From positions 7,258,501 to 7,322,500 of the forward strand of contig NW_027395283.1 of the NCBI RefSeq assembly GCF_027580225.2: a stretch of DNA of 64,000 bases, given 5' to 3'. Both the position numbers and the translations under genes were made by a program. Every line of letters starts with the position of its first letter. Position 1 is the stretch's first letter. Under the pieces are notes generated by a model. It saw nothing but the letters and a program-made list of their open reading frames with translations. It was not told where the DNA came from and made no database searches. This stretch comes from Misgurnus anguillicaudatus (Eukaryota > Chordata > Actinopteri > Cypriniformes > Cobitidae). Positions 21,626-34,700 of this stretch are shown in pieces.

Positions 21626-21728
21626 ACATGCAACATTTTTTTAAACTAAAACTAGCTACAAATCATTCACTATGACAAACATTCACAACAGTGAAATTCT
21701 AAAACATCAAGCCAGCAATATATGTGAT

Positions 21729-21731
<3 letters not shown>

Positions 21732-21814
<83 letters not shown>
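21732..21814. repeat. (CA)n microsatellite
   Basis: About 41 uninterrupted CA dinucleotides. Confidence 0.99.
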
Positions 21815-21817
<3 letters not shown>

Positions 21818-22105
21818 TAAAACTGGTGATGTTGCAACAGAAGTATTTTTGCAAACAAGAAAAACAAACAATCAATTATGTACCCACAATATAGAAAAAA
21901 GCAGTAATGAGATGGTGAAACTGTAAACCACGAAGATTGCAAAACTAACACACAACCAAATCAAAATATTGAAACTTAAAATGTCTACCAAGTTCACATT
22001 TATCTTTCACAATGCATTGTATGAATTTACAAACATTTAACATTTTCTGCCCTAAACCAAACATATGAGCATTACATTACAAGATCAAAATACCTTTTAC
22101 ATTAA

Positions 22106-22526
22106 AGGGATAGTTCACTTTAAAATGCAAATTCTGTCATCATTTTCTTATCCTCATGTTGTTCTAAACCTGTAGGAATTTATTTTTTTCTGATGAACAC
22201 AAAAGAAGATATTTTGATTAATGATGGTAAACACACAGCAGTAAGTGACCATATAGACTTCCATAGTAGGAAACAAATATTTTGGAAGAATTGTGATAAA
22301 TGATTAAGAAAATATTTTGATAAATGATGGTAAGCACACAAATTCCATCATATTTTTTTATTCCTACTATGGAAGTCTGTGGTCACTTCATTCTGTGTGT
22401 TTACCATCATTTATAAAAAAAGGTCTTCTTTTGTGTTCATCAGAAAAAAGAAATTCATACAGGTTTAGAACCACATGAGGACGAGTAAATGATGACAGAA
22501 CTTTCATTTTAAAGTGAACTATCCCT
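22106..22526. mobile_element. TTAA-flanked foldback MITE
   Basis: 421 bp with ends agggatagttcactttaaa and its inverse, flanked by TTAA at 22102-22105 and 22527-22530. The arms are long inverted repeats (the Angel-like kind common in cyprinids). No coding capacity. Confidence 0.85.
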
Positions 22527-22530
22527 TTAA

Positions 22531-23950
22531 AATCTACTTAATGAAAACATATTAAAAACAAATGCAAAATAGGAAGTTTAGTAATCTAGACTAACAATCT
22601 CTATCTTTTCTCACATTAATGGACATACGTATCTTTTAAAATGTTATAATTCTTACAGTCAGACACCACATTTTGAATATTACTGGGAGCAGTTTCAGAA
22701 ACTATTGACAACAGTACAGCTTTTGCTCATTTACTGACATAGAATAAATAATATTGTTTTAATATTTTCCCTCCATTGACAAGTTATCTCTTCAATTAAG
22801 ACAAAACAGTTCCCTGATGAGTTTTAAGGCAATACATTTTCCACTATTAACCACTAGGTTGCGCCCTTACACAACTTAAACACTGAAGCATTCATAAGGT
22901 ACAACCACGTTAAATTGCTTTAATTCTGATATTCAACAAAAGTCCTTTACAAAAAATACAATTCTAAACTTTTTTTTAAACCTAACCATAATTGAGACAT
23001 GATAGGAAACAATATAGAAAGAATTCCTTTTTATAATGTAAACAGTCTGTTGTTTAATTTGATATATTGTATATTTATATTTTTGGCATGCAATTTTTGT
23101 GAAAAGCATACAAAATGAAGGTGCTGCCTGTCAACTTTTTAAACAATTGAGGAAAGACTTGTGGCTGTTGGAAACAGTATGTGGCAGCCGCGAGTGTTCA
23201 GTTCATTGTCAATAGAAGACATGCGGAAGAGGCAAGACGGGGGCGGTTACAGAAGTAAAGCAGAGTCGGTATGCCAAAATTATGCCCCTACCGCAGACAC
23301 TGCTCTTCACGGTAGGCGCATATAAAGATAAAAATATATGCACTAAATGCTGCATAAAACCCATACCACTACAGAGAAAAGCTGTAGCAGCGGGGTGTGT
23401 GAAACTCCAATTACATTTACAAGCTATTAGGAACCTCAAACACGTACAACAGCACAAGCTTTTTTCATTTACTGACATAGAAGAATTAATATTTTTTAAG
23501 TAGTCACTCGCAAGCTATCAAAAACCTCTCTACGCCACAATGGTAATTACAAATAGTCTACAACAGAAACGCTTAAATGTCTAACAACTTAATACACACA
23601 AACCATATTTTTATATTCAAAACCTTAAAACGTATATACTCAAACACTCACAATAGCACACACTTTTAACAATAATATGAATATAATATGAATAAGATAC
23701 CTTTTACAATAGAACGCATTGCCATATTACAATTAAATGTAAAATGTAAAACACTTTTAATGTAACCAATTTTATATATATCCATGAAACAAGCAGCCTA
23801 CTACACAACGTTACATTTTATCATAATAAATATAAAAAAACTTAATTCCATCATATCAATGTTTGTAAATTATATAAATGTTACAATTAATGTGCACATC
23901 ACATAAATCAAATATAGCCTACATTTGCTGACAAAATCACGAAAAAAACA
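22531..23950. other. A/T-rich interval without recognised features
   Basis: Short ORFs near 23209-23503 overlap on both strands and lack family features. A CpG-richer patch begins at about 23180. Confidence 0.5.
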
Positions 23951-23958
23951 TGCACTTA

Positions 23959-24177
23959 CCCTTCTGCTATTTCAAATCTGAATGGGTTTAACGTAAAACT
24001 CCTATTTTGTCCTAAGTGTGTGGTGAGATCGTAACAAGAGGTGTGTTCGACATCGGCTGTGGCTGGATGTAACCGATCGGCGAGATTAGCCGCGTGCAGG
24101 CGGGGAGGAGCTGAAAACGGAGACGTGAAGTCGGACGCGCTGTGCTTCCCGTAGTTTGCAGCATTTACGTCAGGCAT
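23959..24177 (-). other. Possible promoter-proximal exon of the Helitron transcript
   Basis: CpG-rich minus-strand segment ending in a strong splice donor (gaagg|gtaagt at 23959/23958). Joining it to the acceptor at 20520 shifts frame against the downstream ORF, so the exon would be untranslated leader and the 73-residue ORF here incidental. It could instead belong to an unrelated gene or be chance. Confidence 0.3.
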
Positions 24178-24345
24178 GCCTGATCACGTGCCGTTTGCTT
24201 GCTTTATCGCAATAAACATGATTTGTAAGATGTAAACTACATAAAAAGTGAATTATACTGTTTTGGATGTCCGTGTATGAGCATGACTGGAACTGAAGAG
24301 GCTTACAGCATCTGTTTTTACAGGAATAAAGTTTAGCATATATTA

Positions 24346-24560
24346 GGGGTGTAACGGTACGTGTATTCGAACCGGACCGTTTCGGTTCAGGGCTTTCGGC
24401 ACGGTGCGCACGTGCACCGAAAGGCCGAATGCATTTTGTGTGCGCCTGTGCGGAACATAATACGTGCGTTTCCGCACGAACATATTAAGTGGCGGAAGTC
24501 TCCGCGTTCAGCGCAAGTCTTCTGTCAAACATATAACATAATTCGGCCCGCAGAAAGATT
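24346..24560 (+). mobile_element. hAT-type element fragment
   Basis: Begins ttaggggtgtaacggtacgt followed by attcgaaccggaccgtttcg, a terminal sequence commonly seen on Charlie-type hAT elements in fish. No matching inverted end was found, so it is a partial copy. The right limit is arbitrary. Confidence 0.5.
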
Positions 24561-24699
24561 TTTATTTACTTAGTTGTATATCCGTTTGATTATTGATGTA
24601 AACGTTTACGTGTCGTATCTAAAAGCGCATGTTAAACGCGTGTCAACGCGCGCACGACCTGATTTTGCAGAGTTCGACGCGTTCCTGGGTCAACAAGGG

Positions 24700-24831
24700 A
24701 GGGGCTTTGAAAAAAAACTTTCAACCAATCAGCGCAGTCACACGAGCTCGTTCAATTTGAGCGCCCATTTCTACCACTTTCAACCTATGCGTCACTTCGG
24801 AAAGTTCGCATCCATTTTGTGGATTTGTGCA
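24700..24831 (+). promoter_or_regulatory. Left-arm promoter and 5' leader exon of the transposase gene
   Basis: Contains a CCAAT box (caaccaatcagcg at about 24723) and a ccattttg YY1-like site near the end. It ends at a strong splice donor, gtgcag|gtaagt (24831/24832). The leader would join to the acceptor at 26263. The same sequence in the right arm serves the opposite gene. Start of transcription is not visible. Confidence 0.55.
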
Positions 24832-25423
24832 GGTAAGTGTGCATCTTTAAACTAAAGCCATATGTTATTTGTCCTTTCTCAGTTTATTATTTACTGACTC
24901 ACGTTTGTACATGGATGATTAACTGACGCGATTTGCTAGACTGTTTATATATATAGGCTAATGTCCAAATTAACCTTTTCCTAACGCGCTAAACAGCACG
25001 TTTATTATGCAAATTGGTAACCGAACCTAATCGTTTAGCCTTCCAGGCCGAGAGGTGCATCACTATCGCGTAATCGTATCTTTATTACATAAACAGATGA
25101 ATATATGTACCAGATCCCTTACAAAAATTAACCATGGTTTTACTACAGTTAAAAAAAGGTGATTACTGTAGTAAAACCATCGTAACCACAAAATAACCAT
25201 GGTTTTGACAAGCATGGTTTTCATAAACCATATTTAAACCGTGCGTTAGTGGAGCAAAACCATGGTTTTGTTCATAGTAATCAATACACCAAAATACATG
25301 GTTACTACACTTTTACCACAATTAAACCATTGTTAATTTTCATAAAGGATACTTTTTTCCATACTTTGCGGATAGATTTGGACCAAACATTGGTAATTTC
25401 AATAAAAATGAAATGTCTTGTGT

Positions 25424-25970
25424 TGATCCAGGGTCGTCATATGCCCGTGATGATCCAGGGTCGTCATATGCCCGTGATGATCCAGGGTCATCATATGCCC
25501 GTGATGATCCAGGGTCATCATATGCACGTGATGATTAGGGTCATCATATGCCCGTGACGATCCAGGGTCATCATATGCCCGTGACGATCCAGGGTCATCA
25601 TATGCACGTGTTGATCCAGGGTCATCATATGCTCGTGACGATCCAGGGTCATCATATGCACGTGTTGATCCAGGGTCATCATATGCTCGTGACGATCCAG
25701 GGTCATCATATGCTCGTGACGATCCAGGGTCATCATATGCCCGTGATGATTTAGGGTCATCATATGCACGTGACGATTTAGGGTCATCATATGCACGTGA
25801 CGATTTAGGGTCATCATATGCACGTGACGATCCAGGGTCATCATATGCCCATGATGATTTAGGGTCATCATATGCCCGTGATAATTTAGAGTCATCATAT
25901 GCACGTGACGATTTAGGGTCATCATATGCATGTGACGATCCAGGGTCATCATACGCCGTGATGATTTAAG
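25424..25970. repeat. 27-bp satellite in the left arm
   Basis: About 20 copies of a 27-bp unit gatgatccagggtcatcata+tgcccgt. Variants carry cacgtgac (E-box plus CRE half-site) or gatttaggg. The length is a multiple of three, so every frame without a stop stays open and gives spurious repetitive ORFs on both strands. Confidence 0.95.
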
Positions 25971-26202
25971 GTCATAATCTCTTACAATACAAACAATAAT
26001 TTATCACTGAATTTGATTAGTAATAACAATAATAATATAATATATTGTGCTGACACAGGGATCTCAGTTAATCTATATTATTATTATTATTATTGTTGTT
26101 GTTGTTATTATAATATTTTTGTTATGAAATGTCTTGTGTTGTCTCAGGGTGATATTTTTTGTAGTTCACTTATAATCCAGTGATTAGCTTATCTAATGTA
26201 CA

Positions 26203-26233
<31 letters not shown>

Positions 26234-26277
26234 TAGTTATAAAAGTTGCTTTTTTCTCCCCAGAATGTAAAGAGAAA

Positions 26278-29200
26278 ATGGAGGAGTATATAAAGAAAAC
26301 CGTGTTGCGGGAAGAAAGACAAAAAGGAAAAAACAAAAATATTACAGTTGATGTCCATGTACTGAAGAAGGAAGAAAACCATGAGACATTCATCAAGAAA
26401 ACACTTGAAACTATGAAAATGTTTAGGAACACAAATTCTGCAAGTCAGAAGGACAAGGAAAATGGATACTATATTTTCTACTGTATCCGGTCAGGGAATC
26501 CCCTTGAAGGAAGTTACAAAAGTGCAGGATGTATGGCTTACACATCATTTAAGGTTAAAAATGATTGGCTGAGCCACAAAATCATTGTGCAGCATACCAG
26601 CAAAGAACACAATGGGCACAATGCAACTTGCGAAAAAGAAGGACACTTTCAAACAGTGTGTCCAGATTTGGTTAAACAGATTGAGGAATGGATCTCGCTG
26701 GGTGTCAAGCCAGATATCATTTTATTGGAAGCCCACAAATGGTCAAGGTCTCGTGGACACAATGACTTGAACAACCGTCAGTACTTTGTTACTCCAAAGG
26801 ACATTGAGAGTATTCGCACATGTTTGCTACGCAGAAACCATTTGGATAAAAATGATGCTATTAGTTCAGCACAATTGTTAACTGGTCAGTGCAAGGACAA
26901 TGTAGTTTTTTTTCAGCCTTTTTCCCATGAGAAGGATCTTATTATTATCCTTCAGACACCCAACATGAAAGAAAATCTAAACAGACATGGAAAGAACATT
27001 ATATTTTTGGATGCCACTCATTGCGTCAACCAGTATAATTTTCCACTTTATACACTGGCTATAAGAGATGACTATGGCCATGGAGTTCCAATTGCCTTTA
27101 TTATAACAAGCAGTGAGAAGGAGGCAACACTGGTAATGGCTTTACAGCAGTTTAAAAGAGTGTGTCCTGCACCAAGGTTTGTATATTTTCTAAATTTGTT
27201 TATAAAACGGTAATAGACGTCACCTCAGAAACACTGTTTAATAGTCTTTGAAGGTTTTGATTATTCTTTTTTTTTACTAGAATTTAGTTAAATATATTTT
27301 TTAAAAAACAAATTAAATTTACTTAAAGCAGCAACATATTGACATATCAGCAACATTAGTACATATCTAACATTTTCAGTGTATCTTTAAAGGGCACCTA
27401 TTGCATTGCTAAAAACGTCGTTTTGTGTGTATGAGACGATGTGTTTCGCATGGTTAATGGTTAAAAACACATTGGGCTCTATCTTACACCCGGCGCAATG
27501 CAGCGCAATGCGCGACGCAAGTGTCTTTCGCTAGTTTCCACCCTAATTTTCACGTTTAGCGCCGCGTTGTTTAAATAGCAAATGCATTTGCGCCCTCTTT
27601 TGCGCCCATGGGCGTTCTGGTCTGAAAATGAGGTGTGTTCAGGCGCATTGTTGGCGCGTTGCTATTTTGAGGCCACTAAAATAGACTACGCCATTGACCA
27701 CCAAAAACCTGGTCTAAAGTCAATGGCGCAATATGTTTTATGTTATTTAAAGAGCGCATAATATGCGCCTATTAACGGGAGGACAACGCGGGTTTGCTTA
27801 TCACAAAGTACATGAATGCGCAGCAGCACAAAAATGCTTTTAAATATAAAAGATTAAAGGATTGAATGTAAAAGATTATTATTAAAATCTCTTGGACATA
27901 AATGTGGACTAATTATGAGACGTTAGAAGGCGCAAAGAGCTGCTTCACCTGCAGCCTGGTAAGTAAATAAATGCTTTGCTTTAAACAAATGCGTCTGTTT
28001 TTAAATGTTTTTTTAATGCTACCTCACGGATTTATTGTATATGATGACTCTGTACCTGCGGATATGGTGAGATGAGAAACATTTTTAAATAATGCTTAAA
28101 AAAAAACGCTGTCCAAAGTGCTGAAACGTGAGGAGAGCCGTTTGTAAATTCTTTATCTTCTGTTTGTTACAAATAAAGTATTTATACTTATCTTACATAC
28201 TTGTAAATAATTTTTTGATGATATTGGATAGCCATACATTTAAAGCAATTAAAAGTCTGCTTTTTTACTTCCATGACTAAAAGAAAACGGGTTTTAAAGG
28301 TTTTAATAAAAAAATAACAATTTCAATACAAGTGAAAAACAACACAATTATTTAACATTAATCTTAAACTGGTGATCTTCTACCTCCGCTTAGTTTTTCA
28401 GTTTACAAAGTCCGTCATCTAAATAGGGATTAGACATAGCGCTAGCGCAACTTGCTTTTAAAGGGGATGAGAGCTGAGACTCTCATTGGTTTACTGCACG
28501 TTACGCCCAAAATACTCCCATTACAATAGGACCTACCCTTTTCGACCATGCGCTCGGCGCAAAAAACATTTTTCCCGTCGTTAAATTAGCAAAAGTGGAT
28601 TCGGACACGCCCATTTAGACGTTGCGCTGTGCGCTTTAGACAATGCGCTTAGATCGTTAAAATAGGGCCCATTATTTTCCACATACCGTACATTATTGTT
28701 GCTCCAGATATCCTGTTTTTGTCAAACACTTTGTACAAAGCTTATTGATTTGAAAAGCGTTGTGTCCCTGATTGGCCAGCTAATCTGTACGTTGTGATTG
28801 GTCTGAATACCTCTGATGTCAGCCAGAAATGTGACACTCCTTAGCATGTTTGAAAGATTTGGTCACAATGCAATGCTAACAGGAGTTAACTTACAGGCTG
28901 TGAGTCAAAGCAGGAGGAATTATGATAATGACCGTTGTGTTGAAGTCAACCGGCCCAGGAAGTAAACTGTTGCCTACAATCTGTGTGTTTGTTGTAGTTC
29001 ATGAAAAGAGATTTACGTTGGAGATGATAACTTGCGTTATCGTTTATATTGGGGTATTTACCTTTTTCATATATCATTACCATGTATTAATACACACTTA
29101 CACATCAAAGAAAAAATAAAATCATGAATCAGACAATAGGTGCTCTTTTACTACTGTGGCAGTTTTTCATGTCTTTCATATAAATACAAGCCCTGGCAGT

Positions 29201-30908
29201 GCCAGCTATTCCTTATTAGATTTTTGCACTTAGGTTATTTTTTTTCTATGATGAGCGAGAGGAAGAGAGATGTACATTGTTTATTCATGTTTTTGGTATA
29301 TTTTGTTTCCTTCAGGTGCTTTATGGTGGACAAGGATATGTGTGAGATTAATGCTTTGCGGAAAGTCTTTTCTGAGTCAGACATCCTTCTTTGCTGGTAT
29401 CATGTCATGCAAGTACGTATATACACAAATGTATAATATTCTTTTTTTTATATAATGTAAGAACGTTATTGCATGTTACTGTTTTCAGGCTGTCGTCCGT
29501 TGGCTTACAAAGACAGACTCTGGAGTCAGTGGATCATCAAATATCGATGTTAGAACAGAAATTGTTTCTTTCGTCAAAAAGATGAAGCTTTGTACAACCG
29601 TATGTAAAAATTAACAATTCCTTTTTTTATTTACAGTATATTTTTACTTCAGGGCAACCAGCTAACTTAACATTAATCGGTTATGCTGTTTAATTTTGAT
29701 AAAATAGGAACATGATTTTAAGTCAACTGCTGAGCAGTTCTTCACGAGGTTTGAAGATTTCCCAGCTCTTTGCTCATACTTCAGGGTTCACTGGCTGGAA
29801 ATAGGACACATGTGGTCTGACTTTGGACGATGTTACGACCATGCTGCTTCTGATACAAACAATCTTGTTGAAAGGTATTCACTATTTAATCAAAGCTACA
29901 TAAACTATAATTCTAAAAACAATGTAACGCAATCATATTAATAGATCTTTCTTTGCCTGTCTATTTAGATTTTTCCATCGCCTTAAATATCAGTTTTTGG
30001 GTGGGATTAGGAACCGTAGGCTGGATGATCTTATCAAAATTCTCCTTAAGAAGACGGATGGATACTTCCAGACCATTCAAGATTTGCATGCAGTTGGAAG
30101 AATGAAAAATGCTTCTTTGAAGTCAGGACAAATACTTGAATCAGCATCTAGATTGGTAGAGAAAGGTTGGGAGAAGGACATTCAGCTCATAGACCACGAC
30201 ATGTACATTTATGAAATTCCATCAGAACAAACCTCTGGTCTCTCCTACAAAGTTTGTCCTTCTGAAAGTTTTTGTAGTTGCCCAATGGGAATCAGAGGAC
30301 ATCGCTGTAAACACCTTGTACTAACTGATTTGCTAAGTAAAAATGTTTCTCAAAAGTTCCCTGCTTTGGATTTTCAATTAAATGCACATGCGACTGTAAT
30401 TCAGCAAAAACAGCTTTACTCAGTTTTGTGCTTTGACACAAAAGAGGTGGATGTAAAAAGTTTATGTAATGAGAGAATTTACCACACTTCCGCTACAACG
30501 CTTCAATGTACCTGTTGTACATATTCTTATTATAAGAAATGTGCCTGCCTTCTCCTGGCATGTGAATTATTTGATGTCAAGTTAAAAACAGCTGTATCTA
30601 CTTTGGATCAAGACACATCGCTGCAAGAAAACATGAACACTGCAGCAAACCACTCTAAAACTGAAATAGAGATGTTAAATGAAATACTGGAGACTGTGAA
30701 GCAATGGCAGACAATTCCTAAGGACATCTGCCACAAAATTCAAGACTTGCATGACAATGTAACAAATGCTTGCATAACTGGACCTAAACTTCCAGAAGCT
30801 AATGTGGATTTGACAAGGAAGATAAGACCATTGTTTCCACACAGAGCAAAAAATGTTAAACGTTGTTATAGAAAAAATCTTAAAAGGCTAAATACTAAAG
30901 CTAAATAA
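26278..30908 (+). CDS. MULE-type transposase with SWIM zinc finger, 737 aa, five coding exons
   Basis: Coding exons 26278-27176, 29316-29412, 29489-29599, 29708-29874 and 29969-30908. All introns are GT-AG, all phases close, and the total of 2214 nt gives 737 aa. A Cys/His region at about residues 60-120 (FYCIRSG, GCMAYTSF, HTSKEHNGHN) looks like the WRKY/GCM1-type finger common in MULEs. The catalytic domain has Asp245 (IIFLDATH), Asp305 or 307 (MVDKDM), the CxxH element LLCWYH (326-329) and Glu424 (TNNLVERF). The SWIM finger is Cys527, Cys529, Cys538, His540 (CxCx8CxH); a second Cys cluster lies near residue 595. It cuts and pastes the element by binding the inverted arms. The 5' leader comes from the left arm. 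The second intron (27177-29315) contains two nested elements. Confidence 0.88.
27387..29149. mobile_element. DNA element in the second intron of the transposase gene
   Basis: Inverted ends aaagggcacctattg and aaaagagcacctattg. No transposase. It carries another element (27474-28670) inside. Spliced out with the intron, so the host transposon gene stays open. Duplication not clearly defined. Confidence 0.65.
27474..28670. mobile_element. Non-autonomous element with 3-bp duplication, nested
   Basis: Ends gggctctatcttacacccgg and, inverted, gggccctattttaacgatct, flanked by att on both sides (27471-27473, 28671-28673). A 3-bp duplication fits PIF/Harbinger. Rich in gcgc near both ends. Confidence 0.65.
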
Positions 30909-31740
30909 TAAATTGAATGCAAACATGAGAAACATTCAGGAGTAGTAGAATGTAAAATGTAATTTGAAAAACTAAGTTCATTTAAACAAAATTGTACATA
31001 TATATATAAGCAATGAAGTTAGCGTGACTGCTGTTTTAGTCTTTTATTTTAGAATTCTTTTTTTTTACAATTATTGTTTTAAAACAAAGTAAAATTGTCA
31101 TCCTAGTGGCCATCAATATAAGGTCTCTAGATGTAAATGAAGCCATGTAAACAAGCACCATTTAACACTACCCTGGAACTATCAGTGTTTGTTTTGGAAC
31201 AGTGAACTGTTATTGTTTTAAACTAAAAACGAATCTATTAACTACTGCTGTAGTTATGTTTGTTACAATTTAACATTGAGAGAGCTACTTAAACTGACTG
31301 ATTAAAAATGAGATGACAACATCAAGAATTTGTGGTCCAAATGTATGTGTGATGAGGCTAAAAGGGGATTCATCTCCCAGTCTTTCCCTCAGCAAGGACT
31401 GGAGCGTGCAGAGTGCATTCCTGTAAAGAAGAGTGGACATATTAATAAGGTGCAAGAAATGGGTATAAGAACTGTTGTAGTGGAAAGCAACTTACTTTGC
31501 AACCTCTGCCTCTGCACTTGGAACAATTGTACCCATGTCTAGGTTGACATGTCGCCCAAGCGTTGCTCCCAGCTCCTGGGCTAAATCTGTGGCCTCCCCT
31601 TCACTGAGGGCAGAGAAGATGCTCATTTTTGTCTTAGCTTTTTTTGGTCTTTGTAGTCTAAGCTCCTCTGGGAGATCCTCTTTACGAACCTTTGGATGAA
31701 ACCAATTTGTTACCATGTTGTAAAACATTTTTATTTCTAG
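30909..31740. other. Interval between the two convergent MULE genes
   Basis: Holds both gene ends. A minus-strand ORF at 31492-31728 follows the Ulp1 stop and ends in an acidic/Lys-rich stretch; it may be an alternative 3' exon, but I cannot support it. A/T-rich poly(A)-signal candidates are near 30905 (aaataataaattg). Confidence 0.4.
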
Positions 31741-34700
31741 TTAGAGCAAATAGCTGTAAAGTTTGGATGTACAAACCCTAATCAGGCTTCTTAACATGTT
31801 GTTTGACATGTTTTCTGTAATGATTCTTCGTTTTATTTCATCCTGAATGACTGTGTATTTCCTTTTCGTGCCTGGGACTGATAGCCTTCCCAGGACGGTG
31901 TAGCTTCTTCCCTGAGCTGTTTTGTTCTCTTCTCTTGTTGTATGTTTATTTTCTTTCTCTCTACATTCTATTTCACTTTCCTTGGTTATATTTTCCCCTT
32001 GCCATTCCTCTTCACTTTCTTCTGCTTCGTTTTCCTGTGCTTCTCTCACTCTCTCAAAAATGTTTTCCTGTTTTTCACTTTCTTCTGCTTTGTTTTTCTC
32101 TGCTTCTCTCCCTCTCTCAAAAATGTTTTGCTGTTTTTCACTTTCTCCTGCTTCATCTTCCTCTGCTTCTCTCCCTCTCTCAAAAATGTTTTGCTGTTTT
32201 TCACCTTCTCTTTCTTCTGCTATGATTTCCTCTGTGTCTCTTTCACGTGCTGTATAGGCAAAACTCAGATTGATCAGGTTAATCATTAGTATTACACTTT
32301 ACAATTAATGCAACAGTTTAAATTCATATCACCTGCCACTTTAACACAACAAAGTTATATTTGTGTACCAAAAACTATATTTAAATTTGTATGACAATGA
32401 TAAGTGGTATCTGAATTTCGCCATCTAAATTAATTTTAATCTAATAAAAACCTAGTATTAAGTTTAACAAATATATTAGGATTATGCAATGTTGTATAAA
32501 ACAAAACACCTTCTAAACATCTTCGCATTTTGTCCCTGATTTGTGCACGCCTTGAAAATGCATCTGCCAGCGTAAACCAGGTTGTACAGTCAAGCTCATT
32601 GATTAGTTCTTTGGGAGGATCCTTCAGGAAAGGAATGAAACAAATTTCTGATTAAAATGATTTTAACTTATATATAGTTCTAAAATTACAAACGTTTAGA
32701 ACTTACATTCAGAAAGTGCTCTGCACAGAGTAATACAAATATGCCACATTCAGAGCAGTTTCTCTGCTGTTCAGGTACCCGTACTTTCAGGGCTGGCATA
32801 GAAGCCGCAGAAAATGTCCGGGGCTTTTTTTGTGTGTTTTTCCACATTCCTGTTAAGTAACTGAAACAAAAACCATTAATAAATCCACAACCAATATGAC
32901 AGGCACATTTTTTTAACTTTGTGTTAAAGCAAATCTTGTCCTGATTTTACTAAATTACTGTATGTTTACTATTATACAATAAAATGTAGTTCATCCTCAA
33001 ATTAGGTTTACTCTTTTTTCTTTTTTTTACAAATTTATGACTTTGTATGAGTCAATGCTATTACAGTACATGCCGCAATCACATTTGGGCCGATATACAA
33101 CAGAACCAACCTTCGTATATTTTGGAAAACCTCCATGCTATCACTCACTTGCACAGGCTTGGAGTCTAGCATTAAAATGCAAGGCCTAAAAGTAAAACAC
33201 AACTGATTAAAGAATTCCTGGATTAATAATATAACTGTAGGGACAACAGCATCTAATTTAACTTAAAAGTAAAATAAAACTTAAGTACAATTTAATTACT
33301 CATATGCAACATAAACATCTACCTCTTTTCTACAATTTTTCGCCCAGTTTTGATATATTCCCCTTCTTCATTTCCAGGGAAGCACACAATCATGAGTCTC
33401 CAGTGATTTCTGAAAAAAAAATGTAAACACTTTTATAGACGATATAAAAAATTACATGTACCATACACAGTAAGAGGGACAATTATTTATTCGATTACAA
33501 ACATTTTAAAATGGACATATAGAATAAAAAGTATATTCAACTTGTTCTTGATGTGAGTTACCAATCATAGTTGTTCAGAAAGCTATAGGTTTAATGTTTT
33601 AAAGTGAAATGATCTGTTATTCTGTATGATTTTGTGTTATTCTGTGAACTCCTGTCGTATCCCAAATTGCTAATAAAAAATACTGTTGTATTTGCAATAA
33701 AGATCAAAACAACAAAAAGATGCAAAGAATAGTACAGCCATGGAAAAAAAGAGACCTCTCCACATTTGCATTTTCTATTTCTACATGTAATATGGCCATT
33801 CTAGTTTAGTGACTGTTGTATTTTAACATAAACAAACTCAGTAGTGAGTGACAAAGTCACATAACAGTAATGTGAAAGACAGGATGATAAGAGTTATGAA
33901 AGTTGTGAATAAAATTCCATAAAATATTTACTCAAAACAGCATGTAAAACCATTACTATTGTGTGTATAGTACATAATAGTTGTTCAAAAAGCCGACAGC
34001 ATATCTATCTCAAGCCCTATTCGGACGGGATTAGTTTTACAGTGGGACCTCAGAGAAAATCGTGTTTCTCAGAGGTCCTCTGTGTTTTAAATCCCGTCCG
34101 AATCGGCCATGTCTGTGTTTCTCTGACGACCTCGGTAAAAATTCCAGAGCAATTTACCTACTGTTTTTCACAACCTGATCTCACGAATTTCCGTGGCATA
34201 GTCACGGAATTTTTTGCTCATTTTTCTGTGACATTCTCACGGATCTCCGCATATTTCCGTGGCCCTGCCACGGACTTTCTTTACTGTGGCATTCTCACGG
34301 ATTGGTTACTCAACTGTTTTGTCCTATTTTCTTACCATTTTCGCTTCGGTTTAGGGTTAGATTTACATAAAATGACATCCCTACCCAAACCCAACTCTAA
34401 CCCCAATGCCAGGCGACAATTGATTAAAGTTTAGAAAATATAAAAGAATACATCAGAAAAAATTGTATAAACCAATACTTACAGTGACAAAGTAATGCAA
34501 GCACCAAATCTAACCCTAAACCGAAGCGACAATGGTTTGAAAATAGGAAAAAGCAGTTGAGTAACCAATCCGTGAGAATGCCACGGAAATATGCGGAGAT
34601 CCGTGAGAATGTCACGGAAAAATGAGCAAAAAATTCCGTGACTATCCCACGGAACTTTGTGAGATCATGTTGGTTTTTCACCAAAGTCAGAAGTCCTCTG

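Larger units (their letters stand above)
20520..23958 (-). other. 3.4-kb intron-like interval upstream of the Helitron gene
   Basis: No coding motif on either strand. It is bounded on the minus strand by a good donor (ggtaagtg at about 23958) and an acceptor (ttttgttgtag at 20520). Inside are a duplicated 230-bp unit, a CA run, a TTAA foldback element and A/T-rich filler. It may be the first intron of the Helitron transcript. Confidence 0.35.
24652..25975 (+). repeat. Left long terminal inverted arm of the MULE
   Basis: Matches the right arm in inverse order over its full length: promoter/leader (24652-24831), unique part, accatggtttt-rich part (25120-25330) and 27-bp satellite (25424-25970). 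Confidence 0.9.

Noticed and set aside
21672..21926. Poly-His/Thr ORF
   Set aside because: Translation of the CA microsatellite.
25249..25952. Long repetitive ORFs on both strands (HMMTLDRHV-type)
   Set aside because: They follow from a 27-bp satellite whose length is a multiple of three; no start context, splice site or conserved domain.
25424..25970. CRISPR-like array of regular repeats
   Set aside because: The 27-bp units abut without unique spacers, and the context is a eukaryotic transposon.
31922..32289. Plus-strand Ser/Phe-rich ORFs
   Set aside because: Antisense of the charged repeat at the end of the Ulp1-like protein.
33961..34434. 157-aa plus ORF as a gene
   Set aside because: Runs through two unrelated repeat elements, including the foldback MITE; related ORFs occur in its other copies.
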